A stretch of 64,000 nucleotides of DNA, taken from positions 1,426,001 through 1,490,000 of the forward strand of contig NZ_OZ241747.1 of NCBI RefSeq assembly GCF_965201005.1, in the 5' to 3' direction. Shown here piece after piece: positions 34,357-43,877 of the stretch. The stretch comes from Mucilaginibacter_A sp965201005. Its GTDB lineage: Bacteria > Bacteroidota > Bacteroidia > Sphingobacteriales > Sphingobacteriaceae. The position numbers and the translations under genes are program-made. The stretch's first letter is position 1. Each line of letters begins with the position of its first letter. The notes under the pieces were generated by a model. It worked only from the letters and a program-made list of their open reading frames with translations. It was not told the DNA's origin and did not search any database.

Positions 34357-34380
34357 ATACTTCTTTTATCAACCCAAATT
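34357..34380 (+). repeat. Type A repeat exactly 24 nt ahead of start codon
   Basis: ATACTTCTTTTATCAACC plus CAAATT, then ATG at 34381. It differs from the copy at 33441 at only a few positions. Confidence 0.85.
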
Positions 34381-35154
34381 ATGCGTAAATTATTTTTATT
34401 GACCGTTGCTTTAACAGGAGGTTTTTTTATGGCCAATGCACAACAAACAGCGAAACATGAAGATACTGAGTTTTATGAACCTGTTCCTCCTGTAGTTACA
34501 CCCGGTAAAACCAATTCCGAACCTCCTTCTGATGCAATAATATTGTTTAATGGTAATAACCTTAATCAATGGGTTACTACAGACGATAATAGTAAGCCGG
34601 CACAATGGACGGTAAGCGGCGATTATTTTACTGTTAAAAAAGGTACAGGTAATATTGAAACCAAACGCAAATTCAAAAATTACCAGTTGCATATGGAGTG
34701 GCGGATCCCGGCTAATATTACGGGTGAAGGACAAGCCAGAGGCAACAGCGGATTGTTTTTAGCTTCTACCGGCAAAGGCGATTCTGGTTATGAATTGCAG
34801 ATTTTAGATAATTACAATAACAAAACGTATGTAAACGGACAAGCGGGCAGCATTTACAAACAATTTATTCCATTGGTAAATGCCAATAAAAAACCTGGTG
34901 AGTGGCAATCTTATGATGTAATCTGGCAGGAACCCACCTTCAATTCAGACGGAACTGTTAACACACCTGCCACAGTTACTGTTTTATTTAATGGCGTGCT
35001 GGTACAAAATCATGTCACTTTAAAAGGTGAAACGCTATATGTAGGGCAGCCAAAATATAAAGCTTACTCTGGAGGCGCACCAATAAAATTACAGGCACAC
35101 GGTGATAAAAGTGAACCTGATAGTTTTAGAAATATCTGGATCAGGGATTTATAA
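34381..35154 (+). CDS. DUF1080 protein (3-keto-disaccharide hydrolase family)
   Basis: 257 residues. Signal peptide MRKLFLLTVALTGGFFMANA. The DUF1080 concanavalin-like fold is clear: ILFNGNNLNQWVTTDDN, KFKNYQLHMEWRIPANI, RGNSGLFLASTGKGDSGYE, LQILDNYNNKTYVNGQAGSI and GEWQSYDVIWQEP. Members of this family cleave 3-keto-glycosides, the product of a glucoside-3-dehydrogenase, which fits the operon. Last gene of the plus-strand group; the repeat at 35246-35264 follows. Confidence 0.9.
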   Translation: MRKLFLLTVALTGGFFMANAQQTAKHEDTEFYEPVPPVVTPGKTNSEPPSDAIILFNGNNLNQWVTTDDNSKPAQWTVSGDYFTVKKGTGNIETKRKFKNYQLHMEWRIPANITGEGQARGNSGLFLASTGKGDSGYELQILDNYNNKTYVNGQAGSIYKQFIPLVNANKKPGEWQSYDVIWQEPTFNSDGTVNTPATVTVLFNGVLVQNHVTLKGETLYVGQPKYKAYSGGAPIKLQAHGDKSEPDSFRNIWIRDL

Positions 35155-35245
35155 TCAGCGTTTTAAATGAGTTTGATTGTATCACATTATAAGGTATATA
35201 CTTATGAGTAAGGTTGAAATATTATGAGACTGTAAACCGAAATTT

Positions 35246-35264
35246 ATGCTGATAAAAACAGCAT
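35246..35264 (-). repeat. Type B repeat dyad
   Basis: ATGCTGATAAAAACAGCAT, a nearly symmetrical dyad, between convergent genes (stops at 35154 and 35298). Confidence 0.8.
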
Positions 35265-35297
35265 ATTACAAAGCAATTTTTAACCGGATTGCTTTTT

Positions 35298-36830
35298 TTA
35301 TGGCCTGTTTTTTCCTGTGTTCTCAAGTACAATAATCGGCTGGTTCATGTTCCAGTCCGGTTTAAAATCTTTTTGGTTGATCAAACTTCCGCCCATTGAA
35401 AAGTTTCCTAAAATCAAATCCGTAAAACCGTCCTGATTATAATCGCAAGTATCCATAGTGAGCCATCTTCCCTGATTGCTGACTGGGATTTTGTAAGGCG
35501 TAAATTGCAGGTTCCCGGTTTGTTCCAGATATTCAAAGCCTTCCGAAGGATCATTTTTAAAATCAGCAAAAAAAGAAATTACGGCAATATCTAATTTGCC
35601 ATTGTTCTTAAAATCTGCCGCAATGGCTTTCGTACAGCCATCAATATGATAAAAAAACTGTTTTTTGAAGCTAAAATTACCTTGGTTGATAAAAATGTAA
35701 ACACCATGATAGGGCTTTAAAACTTTGGAATAATCACTGTTATCACCAGCAGTATAAAGAATATCCGGACGACCATCGTGATTAAAATCGGCCAGCTGAA
35801 AACTGCTCGAACCATAAATCGGAGGAAAATGTAATACGTTTTTTGTGCTGAACCCTCCTTTATGATCATTTAAAAACAACCAGATCCCTTCATCAGCCTG
35901 CGCAAATAAACACATCAGATCCGGCCAGCCGTCATGGTTAAAATCATCGGAAACCAACTGCGTAGCACCCGGAACTAAACGGATCGGTAACTTTTTGAAG
36001 TGATGTCCGGGCTGTTGCTTCAGTAAATATAAGCCGCCCCGGTCATGCCCAAAACCGCAAACGGCATAATCCATCAGGCCGTCTTTATCAAAATCTGCCC
36101 GGACTGATTGCACGGCACGCGGCAAACTATCTGCATAAACCACTGGCTTTTCCTTTTTATTTAGGTTGTATTGAAGCACTTGTCCGTTCAACGCGTCAGT
36201 TGGTGGCAAGGTGCCAATACACGTAACGATTGCCTCATTGCTGTTTTTATCACCCCAAATAATGCCGGTTGCCGGTGAAGAAAGCGTAGTGAATAATTTA
36301 GGCTGCAACAATTTGTTCCAGCGATACAGGTTATTAGCCGCGTCTGCACTGTATATTTTTTGATCATTTGGGTTGAAGCCGACAAAGGTGGTTAAGGCAA
36401 TGTTCTTTTGATCCGTCCAAACAGGTTTTTTTAAGCTGAAAATAGCCCAGTCTGTTTTGGTATTTTTATCTGGTTCCGGAAGTTTAAGTTTTTCGGGGGC
36501 TAATGTTTTGTAATAAGTTACAATTTTAGTCCAATCCGAAATGGAAATTTTAGAACTGCTAACGGCATACGTTTGGCCCATGTATGCTTCTAAGCCCAAT
36601 TGTTTTGCCATAGCGGGCAATACGCCTTTTACCCAGGTATTTTTATCAATTAAATCTGGTGTAGGATATTGATGGCAGCTTTTGCAATACTTTTGCGCTA
36701 AAACCCCGCCATCTGCCACATCCTGTTCTGCTTGTTCTGCAGCAGTAGGCGGAGATTGATGGCAACTGCAAAAACCCAGCATCAACAAAATCAGTACGCA
36801 ATTAGTAATGTTTTTTCTATATGACTTCAT
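35298..36830 (-). CDS. FG-GAP/VCBS repeat lipoprotein with N-terminal cytochrome-like motif
   Basis: 510 residues. Signal and lipobox near CVLILLMLGFCSCHQ. A heme-binding CKSCHQYPTP motif around residue 50 suggests a small cytochrome c domain. The rest is a beta-propeller of FG-GAP/VCBS calcium loops: DFDKDGLMDYAVCG, DFNHDGWPDLMCLF, DFNHDGRPDILYTAG, DFKNNGKLDIAVIS and DYNQDGFTDLILG. Combination with the UnbV/FG-GAP and haloperoxidase-like genes upstream is recurrent in Bacteroidota. Repeat core at 36241-36264 lies in frame. Confidence 0.88.
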   Translation of the reverse strand: MKSYRKNITNCVLILLMLGFCSCHQSPPTAAEQAEQDVADGGVLAQKYCKSCHQYPTPDLIDKNTWVKGVLPAMAKQLGLEAYMGQTYAVSSSKISISDWTKIVTYYKTLAPEKLKLPEPDKNTKTDWAIFSLKKPVWTDQKNIALTTFVGFNPNDQKIYSADAANNLYRWNKLLQPKLFTTLSSPATGIIWGDKNSNEAIVTCIGTLPPTDALNGQVLQYNLNKKEKPVVYADSLPRAVQSVRADFDKDGLMDYAVCGFGHDRGGLYLLKQQPGHHFKKLPIRLVPGATQLVSDDFNHDGWPDLMCLFAQADEGIWLFLNDHKGGFSTKNVLHFPPIYGSSSFQLADFNHDGRPDILYTAGDNSDYSKVLKPYHGVYIFINQGNFSFKKQFFYHIDGCTKAIAADFKNNGKLDIAVISFFADFKNDPSEGFEYLEQTGNLQFTPYKIPVSNQGRWLTMDTCDYNQDGFTDLILGNFSMGGSLINQKDFKPDWNMNQPIIVLENTGKNRP

Positions 36831-36863
36831 TAATATATGGTGAAAGGTTTTAAATTTATTCCG

Positions 36864-36931
36864 ATGCTTCTTTTATCGGTATAAATTGGAGCAGTAAACT
36901 CTTACTAAAATTCTATTGATAAAAGAAGTAT
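36864..36931. repeat. Paired inverted repeat element, 68 bp
   Basis: Left arm ATGCTTCTTTTATCGG plus TATAAATTGG; right arm TTCTATTGATAAAAGAAGTAT. It lies between the FG-GAP/cytochrome gene and the haloperoxidase-like gene. Confidence 0.85.
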
Positions 36932-37033
36932 TGGCAATTTGTGGAAACCGGATCCTGCGTGATTACTAAAATATAATCAGCAGTACAGCGTTTATTATAA
37001 TTTCTCAGCCTAAAAGTAGGCGCAAAATCGAAG

Positions 37034-38353
37034 CTAAATTTTTAATTTTTTAATAATATAATCACTAACTTTTTTACCCTGATCGGCACCCACATTCACA
37101 CTGTTTAAATAATGTATGCCACCATAATACCGACTAACGGATGCTTCATCTGCTGCCTGGACGAAAGAATTATAATGCCGCTGCATACCAATATAGTGCA
37201 AATCACTGGTGTCCTGAAAAGCGAAATTATCGCCAAACAAACGCGTTAATATTACTGCTGCTGAGCGGGTGATGGTACTGTGGCCGCTTGGATATTCCGG
37301 AAAAGGAGGTGTTTGTAAGCGTGGCAGCCAGTTCGGGTCAATTTTATCATTGATAACCGTGACCGGCCGGATGTAATTGCTTTTGTATTTTTCCTGCCAG
37401 CAACAGATAAAAGAATCAAACATTGCCACAGAAGTAAGGGCATATGCCTGAGCCGTTTTTACTGCATCAGCATGGGATTTTTTGCAGGCAATGGCCGTAA
37501 TGCCAATCCAGTGGCCACCAGGGGTGATTTTTTTATTGGCAAACATCATGTGGCCGGCATGTTCTACCACAAAAGGGTTATCATCCCAATAACGGGCGAT
37601 GTCTTTTTGTTCCTGAGTAAGGTTTTTGCTTTGATTGTAAACATCTAGGTTTTGTTTAAAATAGATACTGTTTTTATCGGTACTAAATGGGGGGGGAGGC
37701 ACGGGTGTGAACTGATCGGATGAATTGAGCACAAAAGTTTTCATCGTTCCCCAGCAATACTCCACGCCATCCATATAATCAGGCGCAGTAGGACGCCATT
37801 TTCCGGGGTCATTACTACCTAAAAACTTGGGCTTACCGCGTGTTTGCACGTAATTATCAACCATGGCCCGTTTCAAAACGTTATTCCCGATCGACTCGCC
37901 AAATGCAACAGAGCGGTTATAAGTGATCGAATCCATTTCCGCTTTAAACTGTCCGTAAACCTGATCTTCGTATTTTTTAACCGAATCTACCGAAAAAGTC
38001 AACTTGTGCACAACCGTAAAAAAGGCTTTGGTAGCTGCCAGCGTATAATTGTATTTTTTGCCTTGCTGCGGGCTTGGCACCGGATCAAAACCATTTAACT
38101 GGTTAGTGATAGAAACGTACTTAGGATCGGCATTTCGAAGGGCTTCGTAAGATGCCAGTGCCGAGTAAGCATAAATCCTGCTGGCAACCGGCGGCGTAAA
38201 AACATCATAAATAATCAGTTGCGTTAACTGATCTTCGTTTTGATTCAAAATATCGGTATTGCTAAGTTTATGGATTGCTTTGTTATTTTGTTTGCAGGCA
38301 GTGAACAAACAACAAGCTGAAAAAACAAGCAACAGGATCGGATTTGTTTTCAT
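37034..38353 (-). CDS. Vanadium-dependent haloperoxidase-like (PAP2 superfamily) lipoprotein
   Basis: 439 residues. Lipobox SACCLFTAC near residue 20. The PAP2/vanadium-binding set is visible at the C-terminus: KSNYIRPVTVI, PFPEYPSGHSTITRSAAV (phosphate/vanadate-binding PSGHS) and SRYYGGIHYLNSVNVGADQG with the catalytic Arg and His. Enzymatic halogenation is not shown; the family also includes acid phosphatases. It lies 8 bp from the UnbV/FG-GAP gene on the same strand, so they are probably cotranscribed. Confidence 0.87.
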   Translation of the reverse strand: MKTNPILLLVFSACCLFTACKQNNKAIHKLSNTDILNQNEDQLTQLIIYDVFTPPVASRIYAYSALASYEALRNADPKYVSITNQLNGFDPVPSPQQGKKYNYTLAATKAFFTVVHKLTFSVDSVKKYEDQVYGQFKAEMDSITYNRSVAFGESIGNNVLKRAMVDNYVQTRGKPKFLGSNDPGKWRPTAPDYMDGVEYCWGTMKTFVLNSSDQFTPVPPPPFSTDKNSIYFKQNLDVYNQSKNLTQEQKDIARYWDDNPFVVEHAGHMMFANKKITPGGHWIGITAIACKKSHADAVKTAQAYALTSVAMFDSFICCWQEKYKSNYIRPVTVINDKIDPNWLPRLQTPPFPEYPSGHSTITRSAAVILTRLFGDNFAFQDTSDLHYIGMQRHYNSFVQAADEASVSRYYGGIHYLNSVNVGADQGKKVSDYIIKKLKI

Positions 38354-38360
38354 ACAGTAA

Positions 38361-41300
38361 TCAATTTAAATCAACGGTTCTGGTATGGCCGTTAGTATCT
38401 GTGATCTTAACGTTTTTCATTGTTTTATCCACCTTTAAAAAGCGACCCGATTGTGATAAAAAGGTTGCACCATAATAAAACTCTTGTTTGCTTACCATAC
38501 TGTTTTTATAGGTTATTTTTGCGCTGATGTCTGCAGGCTGTAACATTATCGAGCCATCGTTTTTATTAAGTTGAAAGATTTTCAAATTGTCACGGTTTTG
38601 GCTGGCGGCCATTAAATACTTTCCGTTGCTGCTTTGCAGTTTTACCAATGCTTTGCCATTTCCGGGAAGATAAATACCACTTTGCAAAATAGACAAAGGT
38701 TTAAAGTTGCCTTTGCCATCGCCTTTTAAAATCAAACCATTAAAAGCATCATAACGGCCGGTAGAAACATCAGTACCATAATCATTACCATTAATAGCCA
38801 CATCCAGGTTTCCGTCTCCGTCAAAATCATCAACCACAATACCGTTTAAAACAGATATTTGTGCTTCTTTTGGCAGTGGGATCAAAGTAAACTTACCATT
38901 GCCATCGTTTCTTACGTAGCAGGATTGCAGCATGTTTGCCTTTAGTCTTAAAGCGTCTTTTCTTTGTTCAGGCGATAAAATATCGTCCATTGTTGCCGTG
39001 GCGAAGGATTTATAATTGGTAAATTTCTTTTTCATGCTGATCATCTGCTTCAAAAGGTCATCCCGGATTTGCGCCGGAAATTCTTTTTTGTCCCCATTTT
39101 GATCTGGTAAAAACAGCGAAGGAATAGCTGCATAACTGCCATTCTTATCAAAATCTTTTGCCGTTATATAAACCGGATATTTATCGCTGGCCTGATATAA
39201 AGTGTTCAGCCCAACATTCCCGACAATATAATCCATACGGCCGGTATGCCTGAAATCCCCGGCTGCAATTGTGTTCCACCAGCCCAGATCGTTTTTTAAG
39301 CCGGTTGTTGTGGTTTCGTTTTTAAATATGCCATGCTCATTTTTCAGAAAGGTAATGGGCATCCATTCTCCGGCCACCACTAAATCCGGCCAGCCATCAT
39401 TATTGTAATCGGTAAACAAAGCATCGCAAACCAATCCAATATTTTTTAAGCCGGGCGCAACCTGATTGGTCACATCGGTAAATTTTGCCAAACCGTTCTG
39501 GCTGTCATTCCGGAATATAAAGCTCGAAACCGGTTTTGGGTAATTCCAGGGATCAACCCGGCCAGACACAAATAAATCCAGCTTGCCATCGCGGTTGTAA
39601 TCCAAAGCGCGTACGCAAAACTTGCTCGTCAGGTTTTTTGGTAACGTATTTACTGCCAAAGTAAAGTTGCCTTTTCCATCGTTCAGGTACAACCTGTCTT
39701 GATAAGCCGGGCTTTGCGGTGCATTGGCATAGCCGCCGCTGGCCACATATAAATCCGGTTTGTTATCACCATTGGCATCAAAAAGCAGCAAGCCTTCATC
39801 TTTAAAACTGAGGCCAATACTGTTTTTACCAGGGAAAAGTTGGCGTTGTACAAATTTGCCGCTGTGTTGTTGTAAGAAAATTTGAGCCGGATTTTGGGCA
39901 TTTCCGCCGATAATAATATCCTCAAATCCGTTTCCGTCCACATCGCCAACCGCCAAAGCCGGTGTATATTCTGATAATTTGTGCGGTAATAATTTTTGTA
40001 TGTTAAAATCTATAAAATCACTTTCTAAATGTTTGTACTTGATGCCAACAGAATCAGTCACTTCCTTAAACAAAGCATTTTTGGCGATTGCCGGTTGCTG
40101 CCAGGAGTAATTTTGGTGCGCATTACTGATGTTTACTTTCAAAACCTGATCGGCCTTTACTTCTTTTAGCACCTGTTTTTTACCATTCGGCCATTTAACT
40201 ACAGCCGAATCGATCAAGTTGACACTTCCCAAACCAAAGTGTGCCATGTTTTGAACGGACGACAAATAACCGCGGTAAGGATTGTTCTCATAAACCTGCT
40301 GCTGCCCGTGGTTATAATAAATATTTACAAAAGCACCTAAACCATTGATGTTGTGACTGTTGCCTTTAAATTTGACCTGTAAAAAATGTGTTTTCCCCGG
40401 GTTTTTTGCGCGCGAAGTATTTTTATAGATCATCGCTTCATCATTGATATTATTGATGACCATGTCCATCGCGCCATCATTGTTCAAATCAGCATAAACC
40501 GCACCATTAGAAAAAGTTGGCGTAGCAAGTCCCCAGTCTTTACTTTCATCACTAAAAGTTAAATCACCCTTGTTTTGAAAAGCGTAGTTGTGCAGTTTCA
40601 CTTCAGGTATTTTGTTCAGGATGTCTGTTTTTGCCGCAATCTGGAAAGCTTCGTTCCGGTAGGTTATAAAATCATGGTCGGTTACATCTTTCGGATAACC
40701 GTTGGTGATGACAATATCGCGGAAACCATCATTGTTAAAATCGGTAATCAGCGGGCACCAGCTCCAATCCGTTTGCGCAATGCCGCTCATAAAACTGATC
40801 TCACTAAAAGCCGGATTGCCAATAGAATCGTTTTGGCCAAGCTTTGGCCCGCGGTTAAGCTGCAATGTGTTCCTTACATACTGATATTGATATCCGTAAG
40901 CATCAAAATTTTGATAGGTTTGATAGCTGTTGGCACTCATCATCATCTTTTTCCGGTAGTTGTCTTCCGGGTTCATGTCCAGCTCAAAAACATCAGCTAA
41001 GCCGTCATTATTAATATCCTGAATATCCTGGCCCATGGCATTGGCAGAAGTATGTTTGAAGTATTGTTTTGCCCGATCGGTAAAAGTGCCATCATGGTTG
41101 TTGATATAAAGGATGTTGTTTGATAAAAAATCATCGGTAACGTAAATATCTTTCCATCCATCCTGGTTTAGATCAACAATGGTGGTAGCGTGTCCGTAAC
41201 CTTCGGTTTTAATCCCGGCCTGCATCGATACATCATGAAAAACAGGATGACCAGCGGAAGGATTACTGTCGTTTCTGAATAATTTGCCTGTACTTCTGTG

Positions 41301-41936
41301 TGTGCCGTCTTTGATAATCGGGCGAAAGCGGTTTGGGTTATCGTTTGCCGAAGCTTCATTTACGGTGAGGTACATGTCCAGATCGCCATCATTGTCCATA
41401 TCAAAAAAACTGGACATAGTAGATTGCAGGTGAATATCCAGGCCATATTCTTTGGCCATTTCTTTGAATCGGGGAATGCCATTTTTGTTATTTCCCTGGT
41501 TGATATAAAGCAAATTGCGCCTTTTGAGCGAATCCTTAAGCAATGTATTGCAAACGTAAATATCGGGCAAGCCGTCGTTATTTATATCGATAATGGCAAC
41601 ACCGCGCCCCCAGCGGCCGGCACCGCCCACACCAGACTGATCGGTAACATCTTCAAACTTAAAATCGCCTTTGTTGAGGTACAACTTGTTGGAAACCATA
41701 TTACCGGTGAAGTAAATATCCGGCAACCCATCATTGTTAAAATCGCCGATACCTACACCGCCGCCATTGTAGATATTAACCACATCAAGCGGGTTGATGG
41801 AATCATTTTCGATGATACGGTTGTTGAAATGAACACCCGAATGGGAAGCAGGTATCTGCTCAAACAACGTGCTTCTTTTACAGGATAAAAAAGGGCAAAG
41901 CGCAGCAAAAATAAGCAGGTAAAAGAAGTATCGCAT
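38361..41936 (-). CDS. Large FG-GAP/VCBS lipoprotein with ASPIC/UnbV domain
   Basis: 1191 residues. Signal and lipobox MRYFFYLLIFAALCPFLSC. Many calcium-loop FG-GAP repeats (DFNNDGLPDIYFTG, DINNDGLPDIYVCN, DLNQDGWKDIYVTD, DFNNDGFRDIVITN, DLNNDGAMDMVINN, DVDGNGFEDIIIGG, DYNNDGWPDLVVAG, DFDGDGNLDVAING) build one or more beta-propellers. An ASPIC/UnbV domain follows around 540-600 (HFGLGSVNLIDSAVVKWPNG). It is probably surface-exposed and linked to the SusCD pair downstream in map order. Its signal peptide lies on a repeat pair (41869-41931). Confidence 0.93.
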   Translation of the reverse strand: MRYFFYLLIFAALCPFLSCKRSTLFEQIPASHSGVHFNNRIIENDSINPLDVVNIYNGGGVGIGDFNNDGLPDIYFTGNMVSNKLYLNKGDFKFEDVTDQSGVGGAGRWGRGVAIIDINNDGLPDIYVCNTLLKDSLKRRNLLYINQGNNKNGIPRFKEMAKEYGLDIHLQSTMSSFFDMDNDGDLDMYLTVNEASANDNPNRFRPIIKDGTHRSTGKLFRNDSNPSAGHPVFHDVSMQAGIKTEGYGHATTIVDLNQDGWKDIYVTDDFLSNNILYINNHDGTFTDRAKQYFKHTSANAMGQDIQDINNDGLADVFELDMNPEDNYRKKMMMSANSYQTYQNFDAYGYQYQYVRNTLQLNRGPKLGQNDSIGNPAFSEISFMSGIAQTDWSWCPLITDFNNDGFRDIVITNGYPKDVTDHDFITYRNEAFQIAAKTDILNKIPEVKLHNYAFQNKGDLTFSDESKDWGLATPTFSNGAVYADLNNDGAMDMVINNINDEAMIYKNTSRAKNPGKTHFLQVKFKGNSHNINGLGAFVNIYYNHGQQQVYENNPYRGYLSSVQNMAHFGLGSVNLIDSAVVKWPNGKKQVLKEVKADQVLKVNISNAHQNYSWQQPAIAKNALFKEVTDSVGIKYKHLESDFIDFNIQKLLPHKLSEYTPALAVGDVDGNGFEDIIIGGNAQNPAQIFLQQHSGKFVQRQLFPGKNSIGLSFKDEGLLLFDANGDNKPDLYVASGGYANAPQSPAYQDRLYLNDGKGNFTLAVNTLPKNLTSKFCVRALDYNRDGKLDLFVSGRVDPWNYPKPVSSFIFRNDSQNGLAKFTDVTNQVAPGLKNIGLVCDALFTDYNNDGWPDLVVAGEWMPITFLKNEHGIFKNETTTTGLKNDLGWWNTIAAGDFRHTGRMDYIVGNVGLNTLYQASDKYPVYITAKDFDKNGSYAAIPSLFLPDQNGDKKEFPAQIRDDLLKQMISMKKKFTNYKSFATATMDDILSPEQRKDALRLKANMLQSCYVRNDGNGKFTLIPLPKEAQISVLNGIVVDDFDGDGNLDVAINGNDYGTDVSTGRYDAFNGLILKGDGKGNFKPLSILQSGIYLPGNGKALVKLQSSNGKYLMAASQNRDNLKIFQLNKNDGSIMLQPADISAKITYKNSMVSKQEFYYGATFLSQSGRFLKVDKTMKNVKITDTNGHTRTVDLN
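41869..41931. repeat. Paired repeat element inside a signal-peptide coding region, 63 bp
   Basis: Arms GTGCTTCTTTTACAGG plus ATAAAAAAGG and AGCAGGTAAAAGAAGTAT face each other within the first 23 codons of the gene starting at 41936. On the coding strand this stretch encodes the hydrophobic signal peptide. Confidence 0.75.
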
Positions 41937-41965
41937 TTTATAAAATAACGTAATATGCTTTTAAT

Positions 41966-42003
41966 AAAAAAGAGGTGAAGAAATTAATCTTCACCTCTTT
42001 TAA
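41966..42003. terminator. Bidirectional terminator after SusD
   Basis: AAAAAGAGGTGAAG / CTTCACCTCTTTT stem with an 8-nt loop and A/T tails; it ends the susCD operon on the minus strand (susD stop at 42018). Confidence 0.88.
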
Positions 42004-42017
42004 ATATTTTAAATTAA

Positions 42018-43859
42018 TTAATAACCAGGGTTTTGTTTGATATTTCCTTGCGTTATATCAATTTGTGCCTGTGGTATCGGGTACAATTCATTCTTTCCGG
42101 CTGTAAATTTAGCACCTTTTAACAAAGTTTGCGGAAAACTTGCAATACCGTTTTCGTGTGCAAGATAACTGTTCAATATACCTGCCATGTAGCCATTACC
42201 AGACGAACCGCCATAAATGCCGTCCCATCTTTGTAAATCAAAGAAGCGATGTCCTTCCATACCTAACTCTAATCTACGTTCAAAATGTACAGCTTCACGT
42301 GCATATGCCTGTCCGTTAGCCGTAAATTGTCCGGTGTACAAACCAACTTTATAATTTGCTGCATATTGAGAGTTATCTACGATCGGTTTTGTTGCATCTC
42401 CGGCCGTATAGCCTGTAACTCTGCCTTTAACCCAGTTTGATGTTGTAGCTGCACGGGCACGAACCATATTAACATATACTTCTGCCTGAGCTAAACTCCC
42501 AACTTCAACTTCAACCTCAGCAGCCCAAAGTATTACATCTGCATAACGAATAGCATTATACGCATTTGCAGTTGATTGATTTGGTGCCCAGCCACCGTAA
42601 GTATCACTATTAGTAGTTTGATTGGCTTTGTAATAAACATTTTTGATTGGGCTGTAAGGGCCACCATCTGCCTGATCGCGTGCCCAGGATGCACCCGGAT
42701 GGATGCCCCAATCTAAATAAGGGATTCCTCTGCGGCCAACTGTATAATCTAACCTTGGATCAACAGGAGTAGTTTGATCCGGAAAATAAGTTATATCGCC
42801 GGCAACAACACCCTGGTCATTTTTCAAATCACTGTTGTTGTATGTATTAAACAAAGGTAAACCAGTAGTAGCATCAACTTTAAATGCATTTACAAAGCTA
42901 AATGAAGGCTGATAAAAACCACAGCAGGTAGCAGGGCCGCCTGATGGAAAATTTAGCACATCGCCACCATTACCATTAAATCCCAGTGCGTTGTCTCCAA
43001 CCGATGTTTGTACCACAAAAATACCTTCCGGGCCGTTACGGGTTGCTGGATTGAAATTGTTTGCAAAAGGTTCTAAAGCATATTTTACTCCGGATGAATT
43101 GACACCATTTGCAATAATATCTGCCAATATTGGTTTTGCCTGTGTGTATTTATGGTCAAACATATATGCTTTTGCTAAAAAGGCTTCAGCGGCATATTTA
43201 TTTGCACGACCAATCTGTGGTTGTGATGCAGGCAAATCAGCAGCTGCAGCAGCAAAATCTGCTTCAATTTTATCCCAAATTGGGCCGGGGTTACCTATAT
43301 TAAAGTTATTGTTGTTATAAGTTACTTTCTCATCAGCATAAGGTACGTTTCTCCATATTTTTGCTAATTCAAAGTGGTAAAAACCGCGTAAAAAACGTGC
43401 TTCTGCTGTAACTTCTTTTGCGTAATCTGCACTTACAGACCCATCAGTAACTAATGGCAATTCACGAATTACATCGTTTGCACGTTGAATACCATTATAC
43501 ATTACCCGCCATTTTGGATCCAGATAATTATTTACCGAAGTAGCTGTATAACTTTCGATTTGTGCGGCACCAGGCTGGTCTCCAGGGGTAGAGCCTTTAT
43601 GCGCATCATCGGCAGCAACACCACCATAAATCCAGTTGTTGGTCCCTGAAGTCCAAGGGTCAGCTGGTCCATCCTGCAAAACCCCATCAACTAATGAGTA
43701 AGCACCAATTAGCAAGCCGTCTACACCAGCTTTGCTTGCCAGCACACTTTGGTTTAAAGTGCCTGGAGGTGTTTTTTCAAGGAATTTTTTGCAGGAAATC
43801 GTTAATGCAATCACTGCAAAAGTTCCTGGAATAATAATTTTATATTTTAAATTCTTCAT
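42018..43859 (-). CDS. susD: SusD/RagB-family outer-membrane nutrient-binding lipoprotein
   Basis: 613 residues. Lipobox LTISCKKFLEKTPPGTL. Family features: TPR-rich N-terminal helices (YAKEVTAEARFLRGFYHFELAKIWRNVPYADEK, here described in parts), AAEAFLAKAYMF, and the C-terminal YAREAVHFERRLELGMEGHRFFDLQRWDG and NELYPIPQAQID. Such proteins sit on the cell surface and deliver glycans or other nutrients to the SusC porin. It follows susC on the same strand with an 18-bp gap. Confidence 0.95.
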   Translation of the reverse strand: MKNLKYKIIIPGTFAVIALTISCKKFLEKTPPGTLNQSVLASKAGVDGLLIGAYSLVDGVLQDGPADPWTSGTNNWIYGGVAADDAHKGSTPGDQPGAAQIESYTATSVNNYLDPKWRVMYNGIQRANDVIRELPLVTDGSVSADYAKEVTAEARFLRGFYHFELAKIWRNVPYADEKVTYNNNNFNIGNPGPIWDKIEADFAAAAADLPASQPQIGRANKYAAEAFLAKAYMFDHKYTQAKPILADIIANGVNSSGVKYALEPFANNFNPATRNGPEGIFVVQTSVGDNALGFNGNGGDVLNFPSGGPATCCGFYQPSFSFVNAFKVDATTGLPLFNTYNNSDLKNDQGVVAGDITYFPDQTTPVDPRLDYTVGRRGIPYLDWGIHPGASWARDQADGGPYSPIKNVYYKANQTTNSDTYGGWAPNQSTANAYNAIRYADVILWAAEVEVEVGSLAQAEVYVNMVRARAATTSNWVKGRVTGYTAGDATKPIVDNSQYAANYKVGLYTGQFTANGQAYAREAVHFERRLELGMEGHRFFDLQRWDGIYGGSSGNGYMAGILNSYLAHENGIASFPQTLLKGAKFTAGKNELYPIPQAQIDITQGNIKQNPGY

Positions 43860-43877
43860 TTTGAAATTATTTACAGA

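Noticed and set aside
40575..41888. Long plus-strand ORFs opposite the UnbV/FG-GAP gene
   Set aside because: Antisense shadows caused by the regular calcium-loop repeats.
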